From: an uncultured Bacillota bacterium
Lineage (GTDB): Bacteria > Bacillota > Clostridia > Peptostreptococcales > Anaerovoracaceae
Direction: 5' to 3'
Assembly: GCA_946541435.1 (NCBI GenBank)
Contig: CAMNJK010000021.1
Coordinates: 1 to 13,171, forward strand
Length of the DNA: 13,171 nt
In this document: positions 6,755-13,171 of the stretch, piece by piece
Numbering within the stretch: the stretch's first letter is position 1
Layout: the number at the start of each line of letters is the position of its first letter
Notes under the pieces: generated by a model
Told to the model about the DNA's origin: nothing
What the model saw: the letters and a program-made list of their open reading frames with translations, nothing else
Databases searched by the model: none
Translations under genes and position numbers: made by a program

Positions 6755-8376
6755 TCTCCCATGTATTTTCCGATGACCTGTTCCGCCGCCCGGATCCCGT
6801 CCACTGCCGCCGACATGATGCCGCCGGCATAACCCGGTCCTTCTCCTGCCGGGATCACGCCGGGGATGCCGCTTCGCATCCGGCTGTCCCGCAGGATCCT
6901 GACCGGCGACGAGCTCCGCGTTTCCACCGCGATCATCCGCGCGTCATCCGCGTCAAAGCCTCTGAGTTTTTTCCCCAGCCGGGGCATGGCTTCCCGTATG
7001 GAGGCCGATGCAAAGGCTGGCAGGCACTTTGTTACAGGATCTTCTGCCGCTTCTCTGAATTCCCGGTAGCTGGCAGAAGGCAGTCCGCCGGGAAAGCTTT
7101 TTCCATACTGCAGCGCCAGTCTTTCGTACCGCCGCTGAAATTCCACGCCGGCCAGGGGATGATCGGATCCGAAATCCGAAGTCCGCACATCCACCAGCAG
7201 ACCGCTGTTGGCCCTGCCGCTGTCACGGCGGCTCTCGCTCATGCCGTTGGTCACAGCCCCGGCCGCTTCAGAAGAAGCATTGATCACCCGGCCCCCGGGA
7301 CACATGCAGAACGTATAGACTCCTCTGCCGTCCGCGCACCGGTAATGCAGCTGGTAGGCCGCCGGGCCGAACACTTCCGCCAGGGCCGGATCTCCGTACT
7401 GGGCCGCGTCGATCACCTCCTGGGGATGCTCGATGCGCACGCCGATGGAGAAGGGTTTCTGCTCCATCTTCATCTCCGGAACGGTCTCATGGAGCATGGC
7501 GAAAGTATCGCGGGCGCTGTGCCCCATGGCCAGGATCAGATCCTCCGCCGGGATCGTGGTCTGCCGGCGGGTCTGCTCCGGATGCGCAGGATGCTCCGGA
7601 TCCTCCGACTGCGTCCCTGTCTCTGCCGCCTGTGAATAGACCAGGCCGGTGAGCTGGCCTTCCGCAGTCCGAAGCCCTTCCAGGCGGGCGCCGAACAGGA
7701 TCTCTCCCCCTGCCTCTTCGATCCGCTTCCGAATGGCCGGGATCACCGCCTGCAGACGATCCGTTCCGATGTGGGGACGCTGCTGATACAGGATCGCCGG
7801 GTCCGCGCCGGCATCCACGAAGGTCTCCAGCACCCGGCGGATCCGGATGTCCCGGATCCCGGTGGTCAGTTTCCCGTCACTGAAGGTCCCGGCGCCGCCT
7901 TCACCGAACTGCACATTGGATTCCGGGTCCAGCCTTCCCTCTGTCCAGAACCGCTGCACATCCTCCATCCGTTCCTCCATGGACCGTCCCCGCTCCAGCA
8001 CCAGGGGCTTCATCCCTGCTTCCGCCAGGATCAGCGCCGCGAAGATCCCGCAGGGTCCGAACCCTGCGATCACCGGCCGCGGGTGCCTGCGGGCAAGGTC
8101 CGGATCCGGCATGGGCGGCGTGTACTCTGTACGCCCGCCTTCCGGCAGATCCAGCTCTTCGGCGCAGTCAAAATCCAGGGTGTAGACGCCCTTGACATCC
8201 GGTCTTTTCCTGGCGTCCACGGATTCCCGGATGATCTCCAGCCCGGAGATCCTGACTCCTCTGCGCAGCTTTTTGCGAAGCTTTTTTTCCAGCGCCTTCT
8301 TCAGATGCTCTGTCAGATGGTCGCGGTCTCTGAATTCCTCCGGTCCTATTCTGATTTCACTGACTCTGTATCTCAA
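6751..8376 (-). CDS. FAD-dependent dehydrogenase, COG2509 type
   Basis: An uncharacterised flavoprotein family common in Bacillota; substrate unknown. The 541-residue protein has an N-terminal basic domain of about 95 residues, then an FAD Rossmann motif GFGPCGIFAA (105-114). The family signature NVQFGEGGAGTFSDGKL is at 154-170, and an FAD-contacting C-terminal segment around IPAGEGPGYAGGI follows. Residues about 250-274 form a polar Glu/Pro/His-rich low-complexity insert. The start is TTG at 8376, supported by GGAGGAG (8386-8392) at 9 bases. It overlaps the stop of the preceding flavoprotein as TTGA, and its own stop overlaps phoH as ATGA. Two flavoproteins in a row suggest related redox roles, but that is inference from position. 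Confidence 0.88.
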   Translation of the reverse strand: MRYRVSEIRIGPEEFRDRDHLTEHLKKALEKKLRKKLRRGVRISGLEIIRESVDARKRPDVKGVYTLDFDCAEELDLPEGGRTEYTPPMPDPDLARRHPRPVIAGFGPCGIFAALILAEAGMKPLVLERGRSMEERMEDVQRFWTEGRLDPESNVQFGEGGAGTFSDGKLTTGIRDIRIRRVLETFVDAGADPAILYQQRPHIGTDRLQAVIPAIRKRIEEAGGEILFGARLEGLRTAEGQLTGLVYSQAAETGTQSEDPEHPAHPEQTRRQTTIPAEDLILAMGHSARDTFAMLHETVPEMKMEQKPFSIGVRIEHPQEVIDAAQYGDPALAEVFGPAAYQLHYRCADGRGVYTFCMCPGGRVINASSEAAGAVTNGMSESRRDSGRANSGLLVDVRTSDFGSDHPLAGVEFQRRYERLALQYGKSFPGGLPSASYREFREAAEDPVTKCLPAFASASIREAMPRLGKKLRGFDADDARMIAVETRSSSPVRILRDSRMRSGIPGVIPAGEGPGYAGGIMSAAVDGIRAAEQVIGKYMGE

Positions 8377-9494
8377 CGCTTCCCGCTCCTCCGTCCTATG
8401 GCCTCTGCGGCCCGGATCCCTGTTTCCCAGGCATTCTGCAGATTATATCCGCCGCAGGGGCCCTGGATATCCAGGATCTCTCCTGCGAAATACAGTCCCG
8501 GGACCAGCCGGGATTCCATGGTCTCCAGATCGATCTCATCCAGGGAAACGCCGCCGGCGGTACACTGGGCGTGATCCCAGCCTTTGATTCCCCTGACCGG
8601 CAGCCGCCAGTCCTTGATCTGGTCCTTGCCGATCCGGGCGGAAAGCCGCTCATTCAGGATCCCGAAGGTGGACTCTCTCGACGCGATCTGTCCGGGAGTG
8701 AAGTCCGGCGCCAGATCCACGGACAGGCTGAACCGTTTCATGGCTTCCGCCGGGGACTCGCCAGCCTTTGCTCTGATTTCGGGGGTCAGGTTGAAGACAC
8801 AGATGCCGGAAAGTCCGTCTTCCGTGAACTGGATCTCTCCCGACTCAGCCGCCCTGGGCTTTCCATCCTCCAGCAGGGTGACCCTGCCCCGGGCGCGGAT
8901 CCCCTTCAGATCCCGCAGGTCTCCGCACTCGATCCCGGTCAAAATGGGAAAAAGCCGGGTGACATGATGGCCCAGCTGTTTGGCCAGCCGGTACCCGTCC
9001 CCCACCGTTCCGAATCCGGGCGCCGCCTTGCCGCCGGCCGCCAGCAGGACCCGGTCTGCTTCGATGGGCTCAGGGTCCCTGGCCTTTTTTCCACGGGGCG
9101 GGCAGCTGCGGGCGAAGATCCGGAATCCTCCCTGGGGCAGGACCTGGATCCGGTCTGCAGCCGTCTCTGTCAGGACCGTGCATCCCTGGGCCTGTACAGC
9201 ATTCCGCAGCACGGCCACCACATCGGAAGCGCAGCCCGAATAGGGATAGTAACGGCCCTCGCTGTCACAGATGGTTTCCAGCCCGTAAGAAGCAAAAAAA
9301 TCCAGCGTCGCAGAAACCCCCGGGCAGCCGGCATTGGTCAGATTGCATCTGCCGCCGCCGGTGGCCAGGATCTTGCGACCCAGGATCTGATTTTTCTCTA
9401 TGATGCAGGCACAAATCCCGCGGTCAAGGGACGCGGCTGCCGCCAGAGCTGCGGCGCCGCCGCCGATGATGCAGACATCAAACCTTTGGTTCAT
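8373..9494 (-). CDS. HI0933/BaiN-family FAD flavoprotein
   Basis: A flavoprotein of the HI0933/YhiN/BaiN family. BaiN of Clostridium scindens has been linked to bile acid dehydroxylation, but most members have no proven substrate, so I do not assign that role. The 373-residue protein has the FAD motif IIGGGAAALAAA (9-20), the family signature GRKILATGGGRCNLTN (39-54) and the C-terminal GLYFAGE (333-339) followed by DIQGPCGGYNLQNAW (342-356). It is a little shorter than the usual 400 or so residues, but both conserved ends are intact. The ATG at 9494 has AGGAG (9504-9508) at 9 bases and overlaps the end of the HdeD-like gene by 17 bases. It overlaps the next flavoprotein gene by 4 bases. Confidence 0.9.
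   Translation of the reverse strand: MNQRFDVCIIGGGAAALAAAASLDRGICACIIEKNQILGRKILATGGGRCNLTNAGCPGVSATLDFFASYGLETICDSEGRYYPYSGCASDVVAVLRNAVQAQGCTVLTETAADRIQVLPQGGFRIFARSCPPRGKKARDPEPIEADRVLLAAGGKAAPGFGTVGDGYRLAKQLGHHVTRLFPILTGIECGDLRDLKGIRARGRVTLLEDGKPRAAESGEIQFTEDGLSGICVFNLTPEIRAKAGESPAEAMKRFSLSVDLAPDFTPGQIASRESTFGILNERLSARIGKDQIKDWRLPVRGIKGWDHAQCTAGGVSLDEIDLETMESRLVPGLYFAGEILDIQGPCGGYNLQNAWETGIRAAEAIGRRSGKR
8386..8392 (-). promoter_or_regulatory. Ribosome binding site that supports a TTG start
   Basis: GGAGGAG on the minus strand, 9 bases upstream of TTG at 8376. No ATG or GTG is comparably placed, so this site decides the start of the COG2509-type flavoprotein. Confidence 0.7.
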
Positions 9495-10182
9495 CTACCA
9501 CCGCTCCTATCGTCTCCAGGATCTCTGCCTGTTCCTGCGCCTGCCGTTCTTCTTCCGCCTTTGCCTCCAGCCTTTGCTGGATGGCTTCCGGTGTCTCATC
9601 CTCGCTGGTGATCTTCACCGGTTCACGGCGTCTCTTGTAGACGCGGACATAGGATTTCTTCTCGTGGGGCATGTTGATCCCCAGCTCTATGATATTGATC
9701 CCCTGCATGCAAAGGAACATCCCCAGCAGGATCACCACTGTCAGCCATGAAACCAGGGGATTGATGAATCCGAACAGGCCCACGATCACGGTGAGAATGC
9801 CGGTGATCAGTGTCGACCGGAAATTGGAAAGCTTCCGGTCCCGGTTGATGTGGGACGCCGCCTCGATACGAAGGATCCCGGAGACCAGCACCCAGATGCC
9901 GAACACCATGGGGATGGCCGTATCAGCCACCAGCTGGTTGCACAGGATCAGGATCCCCAGAAGCAGTGTGATCAAAGCGTCCACCAGGATCCAGCCGTTG
10001 TTGTCACCTTTGTTGTTCAGACCCCGGCCGATCAGATAGGACAGGGTATGGATGATCCCGTTGATGACCATCACGATCCCCACCACAAAAGCAAGGGTCA
10101 GGAAGGTCTGTCCGGGATTGATCAAACAGAAGGCACCCGTGGCAAGCATCAGGATGCCGCTGAATATCGTCAATGCTCTCAT
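9478..10182 (-). CDS. HdeD/DUF308-family membrane protein
   Basis: A 234-residue integral membrane protein. About six hydrophobic segments are visible (roughly 4-22, 27-47, 64-82, 89-107, 124-142 and 146-166). They fall into the repeated hairpin pattern of HdeD/DUF308 proteins, with GI-VIV-NGI type motifs such as LAFVVGIVMVINGI (30-43). HdeD of Escherichia coli is tied to acid resistance, but function in Clostridia is not known. A basic patch (KKSYVRVYKRRREPVK, 175-190) and a charged helical cytoplasmic tail (195-225) follow. The ATG at 10182 has GAGGTGA (10193-10199) at 10 bases. The 3' end overlaps the flavoprotein gene by 17 bases. Confidence 0.85.
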   Translation of the reverse strand: MRALTIFSGILMLATGAFCLINPGQTFLTLAFVVGIVMVINGIIHTLSYLIGRGLNNKGDNNGWILVDALITLLLGILILCNQLVADTAIPMVFGIWVLVSGILRIEAASHINRDRKLSNFRSTLITGILTVIVGLFGFINPLVSWLTVVILLGMFLCMQGINIIELGINMPHEKKSYVRVYKRRREPVKITSEDETPEAIQQRLEAKAEEERQAQEQAEILETIGAVVDEPKV

Positions 10183-10214
10183 ATAAGAGTTATCACCTCA
10201 TCTTTAAATATACT

Positions 10215-10248
10215 GCTCCTCATCGGAGCGCAGCCCCTGCCGGGCTGC
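10215..10248 (-). other. Two adjacent hairpins between the small ORF and the DUF308 gene
   Basis: GCAGCCC/GGGCTGC form a 7-base-pair stem with a 5-base loop (10230-10248). Directly next to it GCTCC/GGAGC form a 5-base-pair stem with a 5-base loop (10215-10229). The following minus-strand bases are AGTATATTTAAAG, A/T-rich but without a T tract. They could act as a weak terminator, attenuator or stability element; only the structure is seen. Confidence 0.5.
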
Positions 10249-10252
10249 CGGT

Positions 10253-10399
10253 TTACCAGATATCGTCGAATTCTTCCTGCTGGAAGCCTTCCTTCTCAGG
10301 CTTCGGCGCAAACTCGATCTTCTCGATGAGCTTGAACAGGGCAAAAACAGCGCCCAGCAGAACGAATATTTTTCTAAGGTCTCTGTTGATTTTTTCCAT
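10253..10399 (-). CDS. Small single-span membrane protein, 48 residues
   Basis: A short reading frame translating to MEKINRDLRKIFVLLGAV, then FALFKLIEKIEF, then a soluble acidic tail ending QQEEFDDIW. It has a charged N-terminus, one hydrophobic segment (about residues 11-25) and a Lys/Glu-rich C-terminal half. The ATG at 10399 has GAGG (10405-10408) about 5 bases upstream; an adjacent ATG at 10402 is too close to that site. It lies 107 bases after pfkA and 70 bases before the DUF308 gene, same strand. I do not recognise a family. The ribosome binding site, membrane-segment pattern and position in a co-directional gap favour a real gene over chance. Confidence 0.62.
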   Translation of the reverse strand: MEKINRDLRKIFVLLGAVFALFKLIEKIEFAPKPEKEGFQQEEFDDIW

Positions 10400-10457
10400 C
10401 ATAACCTCGATTTCTGTTGTATTTTAACTTGTCGCTTTTCCTTTTCCGGCCCCTTTA

Positions 10458-10482
10458 TCTTACCACAAACACCCAGGTAAGA
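10458..10482. other. 7-base-pair hairpin downstream of pfkA
   Basis: TCTTACC (10458-10464) and GGTAAGA (10476-10482) form a perfect stem with an 11-base loop. On the minus strand the T run precedes the hairpin and none follows it, so it does not fit an intrinsic terminator for pfkA. The surrounding spacer (10400-10506) holds nothing else I can support. Confidence 0.4.
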
Positions 10483-10506
10483 AAAATGGAGATTTGGTGA
10501 TGGATG

Positions 10507-11466
10507 TCAGGACAGCATGACTGCCAGATCATACATGTCACGATCGAAGGGGCGCTTCATTTCCAGTGCCTCTTCCAGGTCGACGGCGATGATCTCGCTG
10601 CCGCTGATGCCGATGGCCCGGCTGTCCGAATCATCGTACAGCATGCGGACTGCCTTGGACGCGGTCAGGGATGCCAGCATCCTGTCACGCTCCGTGGGGC
10701 TGCCGCCGCGCTGGATGTATCCCAGGACCACTGCTCTGGTCTCCATCCCTGTCACTTCCTCCAGGGTCTCTACCAGCTTGTCCGTGGAAAAATCCACGCC
10801 CTCTGCCTTGACGATCAGGCTGTGGCCTTTGCCGGCCTGCTTGCCCCGCAGCACTTCCTTGCAGACGTCTTTGATGTCCGCCGGGATCTCCGGGATGAGG
10901 ATGTAGTCCGCGCCGCCGGTGAGTCCAGCGTGCAGGGCGATATCACCGCAGTGACGTCCCATGACCTCGATGACCGTCGCCCGTTCATGGGATGTGGATG
11001 TATCCCTGATATTGGAGATCAGGTTCAGCACTGTATTGACCGCGGTATCGAATCCGATGGTGTAGTCCGTATAGCCCAGGTCGTTGTCGATGGTTCCCGG
11101 AACGCCCATGACGGGGATCCCCCGCTTGGACAGCTCCAGTCCGCCGTGGAAGGAACCGTCCCCGCCGATGATCACCAGACCTTCGATGCCAAAGGTCCTG
11201 AGGATCTTGATGGCCCGGTCCTGGCAGTGATCTTCCAGAAAACGCTTGCTCCGGGCAGTACGCAGGATGGTGCCGCCCCGCTGCAGGATGTCTCCCACTG
11301 ACGACCATTTCAGTTCTTTTATTTCACCGTCCAGCAGTCCTTCAAAACCATGCTCGATCCCGTAGACTTCCATGTCCAGGGAAATGCCGGTCCTTACTAC
11401 CGCGCGCAGCGCCGCGTTCATGCCGGGCGCGTCTCCTCCGCTTGTCATTACACCGATTCTCTTCAT
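10507..11466 (-). CDS. pfkA: ATP-dependent 6-phosphofructokinase
   Basis: PfkA phosphorylates fructose 6-phosphate to fructose 1,6-bisphosphate, the committed step of glycolysis. The 319-residue protein has the usual length and motifs: GGDAPG (10-15), GGDGS (101-105), PGTIDND (123-129, catalytic D127), R162, MGR (169-171) and E222. Glycines at positions 104 and 124 mark the ATP-using form, not the pyrophosphate form. Effector-site arginines R21 and R25 are conserved. The fructose-phosphate histidine in the LGHxQRGG motif is tyrosine (Y250). An in-frame extension to 11646 overlaps dnaE and is rejected: the ATG at 11466 has AAGGAG (11476-11481) at 9 bases and starts MKRIGVMTSGGD. The gap after dnaE is 61 bases. 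Confidence 0.96.
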   Translation of the reverse strand: MKRIGVMTSGGDAPGMNAALRAVVRTGISLDMEVYGIEHGFEGLLDGEIKELKWSSVGDILQRGGTILRTARSKRFLEDHCQDRAIKILRTFGIEGLVIIGGDGSFHGGLELSKRGIPVMGVPGTIDNDLGYTDYTIGFDTAVNTVLNLISNIRDTSTSHERATVIEVMGRHCGDIALHAGLTGGADYILIPEIPADIKDVCKEVLRGKQAGKGHSLIVKAEGVDFSTDKLVETLEEVTGMETRAVVLGYIQRGGSPTERDRMLASLTASKAVRMLYDDSDSRAIGISGSEIIAVDLEEALEMKRPFDRDMYDLAVMLS

Positions 11467-11490
11467 AGATGTTTTCTCCTTCTGTTGTAT

Positions 11491-11522
11491 ATTATGATTG
11501 CAGTCTATTATGATTGCAGTCT
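11491..11522 (-). repeat. Exact 16-base tandem duplication between dnaE and pfkA
   Basis: ATTATGATTGCAGTCT (plus strand) occurs at 11491-11506 and 11507-11522, identical and adjacent. On the minus strand each copy carries CATAAT. It fills half of the 61-base spacer and ends just upstream of the pfkA ribosome binding site. Confidence 0.9.
11492..11521 (-). promoter_or_regulatory. Possible pfkA promoter made by the duplication
   Basis: On the minus strand CTGCAA of the first copy (a poor -35 match, 3 of 6) lies 17 bases before CATAAT of the second copy (5 of 6 to TATAAT), a standard spacing. This would give pfkA its own start within the spacer. Based only on consensus matching, so weak. Confidence 0.2.
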
Positions 11523-11527
11523 TTCTT

Positions 11528-13171
11528 TCAGTCCTTGTAATTCGCCTCTCCCACCAGGTCGATGATCTCCCTGCGGAAGGCCGGATCCGGATCTGCCCAG
11601 AGATCCGGACGGGTCCGGAAGGAACTTCCCCCGGGATGATCCTCATCCGGCGGCAGATACACGATGGTCTGGAATCTGCCGGGATGCTGCTTCATGATCC
11701 TGCTGATCCGATCCAGCTGCTCCCGGGTGGTCCTGGAAGGATCCTTCGGCAGGCGGATCTTGATCAGACCCGCCGGTCCGGCGCCCTGCTGCCGGTTTCC
11801 GACACCGGTGCCTGCACCTGATGCGCCATGGCCCGGTCCGGCGCCGGCGTCTTCCCTGCTTTCCCGCAGTTCCTTCAGATCCACGATCCGGTCCGCCAGG
11901 ATCTTCGGCACTTCGCCTTCCTTGAAGTTGACCGTTCCGGTGACGGAAACGATGCTGTCCTCCGTCAGGATGGTGCCGAACCGCTCGAAGACATTGGGGA
12001 ACACCACCACCTCGATGGTGCCGAACAGGTCTTCCAGGTCGATGAAGGCCATCATCTTGTTGTTCTTGGTGATCAGCGTCTTCCGTCCGATGACGATGCC
12101 GGCCACGGTGGCGGTCATACCGTCCGTGACGCCGCTGTTCCCGGTTCCTTCATTTTCTTCGTCCAGAACACTGGCCAGCTGCCGGGAATTCACTGTGACC
12201 ATCTGCGAGATCATCTGCGCGTATTCCTCCAGCGGGTGGGCCGTGATATAGACACCCAGCATTTCCTTCTCCTGGGCGATCAGCTCATCCTGTTCGAATT
12301 CCGCGATATCCGGGAGCCTGGTATGGCTGCTTCCCGCCTCCATGGTGTCCGCGTCCGTCTGGAACAGAGAGATCTGTCCATCGATATTTCGTTTGGCATC
12401 CTGCTGAGCTGCGTCCAGCAGGCTCTCATAGATCACCAGATGCGCTGCTCTGGTACCTTCCAGACAGTCCAGGGCGCCGGCCCGGATCAGACTCTCCAGG
12501 GCCTTCCGGTTCACCCGGCGGACATCCAGGTTCTTGATGAAACGGAAGATATCCGTGGGTCTTCCCTTTTCTCTCCGGGCCTCCAGGATGGCGTCGATGG
12601 CGCCCTTGCCCAGATTCTTGATCCCCAGCAGGCCGAACCGGATCCTGCCATGCTCCCGCTTCACATCCTCCGGGTCGTAGACAACCGTGAATTTTTCGCT
12701 GCTTTCATTGATGTCCGGCGGAAGCACTTCGATCCCCATCTCTCTGCAGTTGTGGATGTAATTGGCCATGGAGGAAGCGTCCCCCATCACGCTGGTCATC
12801 AGCGCGGCCATGAATTCCACCGGATAATGGGCCTTGAGATAAGCTGTCTCGTAGGCCAGCACCGCATAGGCTGCCGCGTGGGATTTGTTGAAGGCGTATT
12901 CCGCGAAGCTGATCATCTGGTTGTAGATCTCCTCCGCCGCTTCCCGGGGGATCCCGTTACGGATACAGCCGGCGATCTCCACTGCGCCGTCCTCTCCGGT
13001 CAGTCCGTTGATGAAGATCTCCTTCTCCTCCAGCATGACCGCCATCTTCTTCTTGCTCATGGCGCGCCGCACCAGGTCGGACCTTCCGTAGGAATACCCG
13101 CCCAGATCGCGGACGATCTGCATGACCTGCTCCTGGTAAACCATGCACCCGTAGGTAACGTCCAGGATCGG
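11528..13171 (-). CDS. dnaE: DNA polymerase III alpha subunit DnaE, C-terminal part
   Basis: The replicative or lesion-bypass alpha subunit of the C-family DNA polymerases. The open frame continues through the right edge in frame, giving 547 residues of the C-terminal half; the PHP domain and catalytic aspartates lie outside. The first residues PILDVTYGCMVYQEQVMQ, followed by RRAMSKKK, are the conserved fingers segment. Next come FAEYAFNKSHAAAYA, then GIKNLGKGAIDAIL (helix-hairpin-helix region) and an internal beta-clamp motif QISLF (12362-12376). An OB-fold module follows from TATVAGIVIGRKTL to ILADRIVDL. A Gly/Ala-rich linker (11768-11854) then leads to a short conserved tail. The stop is TGA at 11528-11530. 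The dnaE-pfkA neighbourhood is common in Bacillota. Confidence 0.95.
   Translation of the reverse strand, partial: PILDVTYGCMVYQEQVMQIVRDLGGYSYGRSDLVRRAMSKKKMAVMLEEKEIFINGLTGEDGAVEIAGCIRNGIPREAAEEIYNQMISFAEYAFNKSHAAAYAVLAYETAYLKAHYPVEFMAALMTSVMGDASSMANYIHNCREMGIEVLPPDINESSEKFTVVYDPEDVKREHGRIRFGLLGIKNLGKGAIDAILEARREKGRPTDIFRFIKNLDVRRVNRKALESLIRAGALDCLEGTRAAHLVIYESLLDAAQQDAKRNIDGQISLFQTDADTMEAGSSHTRLPDIAEFEQDELIAQEKEMLGVYITAHPLEEYAQMISQMVTVNSRQLASVLDEENEGTGNSGVTDGMTATVAGIVIGRKTLITKNNKMMAFIDLEDLFGTIEVVVFPNVFERFGTILTEDSIVSVTGTVNFKEGEVPKILADRIVDLKELRESREDAGAGPGHGASGAGTGVGNRQQGAGPAGLIKIRLPKDPSRTTREQLDRISRIMKQHPGRFQTIVYLPPDEDHPGGSSFRTRPDLWADPDPAFRREIIDLVGEANYKD
11768..11854 (-). other. Gly/Ala-rich linker in DnaE
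   Basis: About 29 codons encode a low-complexity stretch (DAGAGPGHGASGAGTGVGN, then QQGAGPAG) between the OB-fold domain and the C-terminal tail. It is probably a flexible, poorly conserved insertion. The flanking frame is intact. Confidence 0.6.

Noticed and set aside
4615..6832. Long plus-strand frames over era, cdd, ybeY and phoH (406 and 461 codons)
   Set aside because: Antisense shadows of genes with complete catalytic motifs; no matching ribosome binding sites or domains.
8373..9494. Assigning the flavoprotein a bile-acid role because of BaiN similarity
   Set aside because: No bai operon genes are near, and the family is widespread with no proven common substrate.
10458..10482. Hairpin after pfkA as an intrinsic terminator
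   Set aside because: The T run is on the wrong side for the minus strand and the sequence after the stem is TAAAGGGG.
11467..11646. N-terminal extension of pfkA by 60 codons
   Set aside because: It overlaps the dnaE coding end, and the internal ATG at 11466 has a good ribosome binding site and the standard PfkA N-terminus.

Overview
The window is GC-rich with tightly packed genes, all transcribed from the minus strand, so the gene order below runs from high to low coordinates. The gene set (DnaE-type replicase, ATP-dependent PfkA, PhoH-YbeY-Cdd-Era-RecO, a DUF4342 protein, homodimeric glycyl-tRNA synthetase, pyruvate phosphate dikinase) and the strong GGAGG-type ribosome binding sites point to an anaerobic Gram-positive of the Clostridia. 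A GC-rich Lachnospiraceae-like lineage is the best guess, inferred from gene content and order and not from any marker comparison.

Right part (13171-10183): the C-terminal half of dnaE runs off the right edge. It is followed by pfkA, an unlisted 48-residue single-span membrane protein, two adjacent hairpins, and the start of an HdeD/DUF308 membrane protein. Middle (10182-4739): HdeD/DUF308, a HI0933/BaiN-type flavoprotein, a COG2509-type flavoprotein and phoH follow each other with 17-, 4- and 4-base overlaps, which indicates translational coupling. Then come ybeY, cdd and era, a conserved block for RNA processing and ribosome maturation. Left part (4738-1): recO, a DUF4342 protein with an 18-residue repeat tail, glyS (its ribosome binding site lies inside the end of the DUF4342 gene), a roughly 210-base spacer holding four degenerate hairpin repeats of about 43 bases, and the first 147 residues of ppdK.

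The genes are mostly housekeeping: glycolysis (pfkA, ppdK), replication and repair (dnaE, recO), ribosome biogenesis and rRNA processing (phoH, ybeY, era), pyrimidine salvage (cdd) and tRNA charging (glyS). I see no mobile element, CRISPR array, tRNA, rRNA or T-box. I found no convincing intrinsic terminator with a T tract. No gene-free stretch exceeds 300 bases; the longest is 442-650. I did not find a clear new multi-gene system. The most interesting structure is the hairpin repeat array before ppdK, the short tandem duplications at four gene junctions, the repeat tail of the DUF4342 protein, and the small membrane protein after pfkA.
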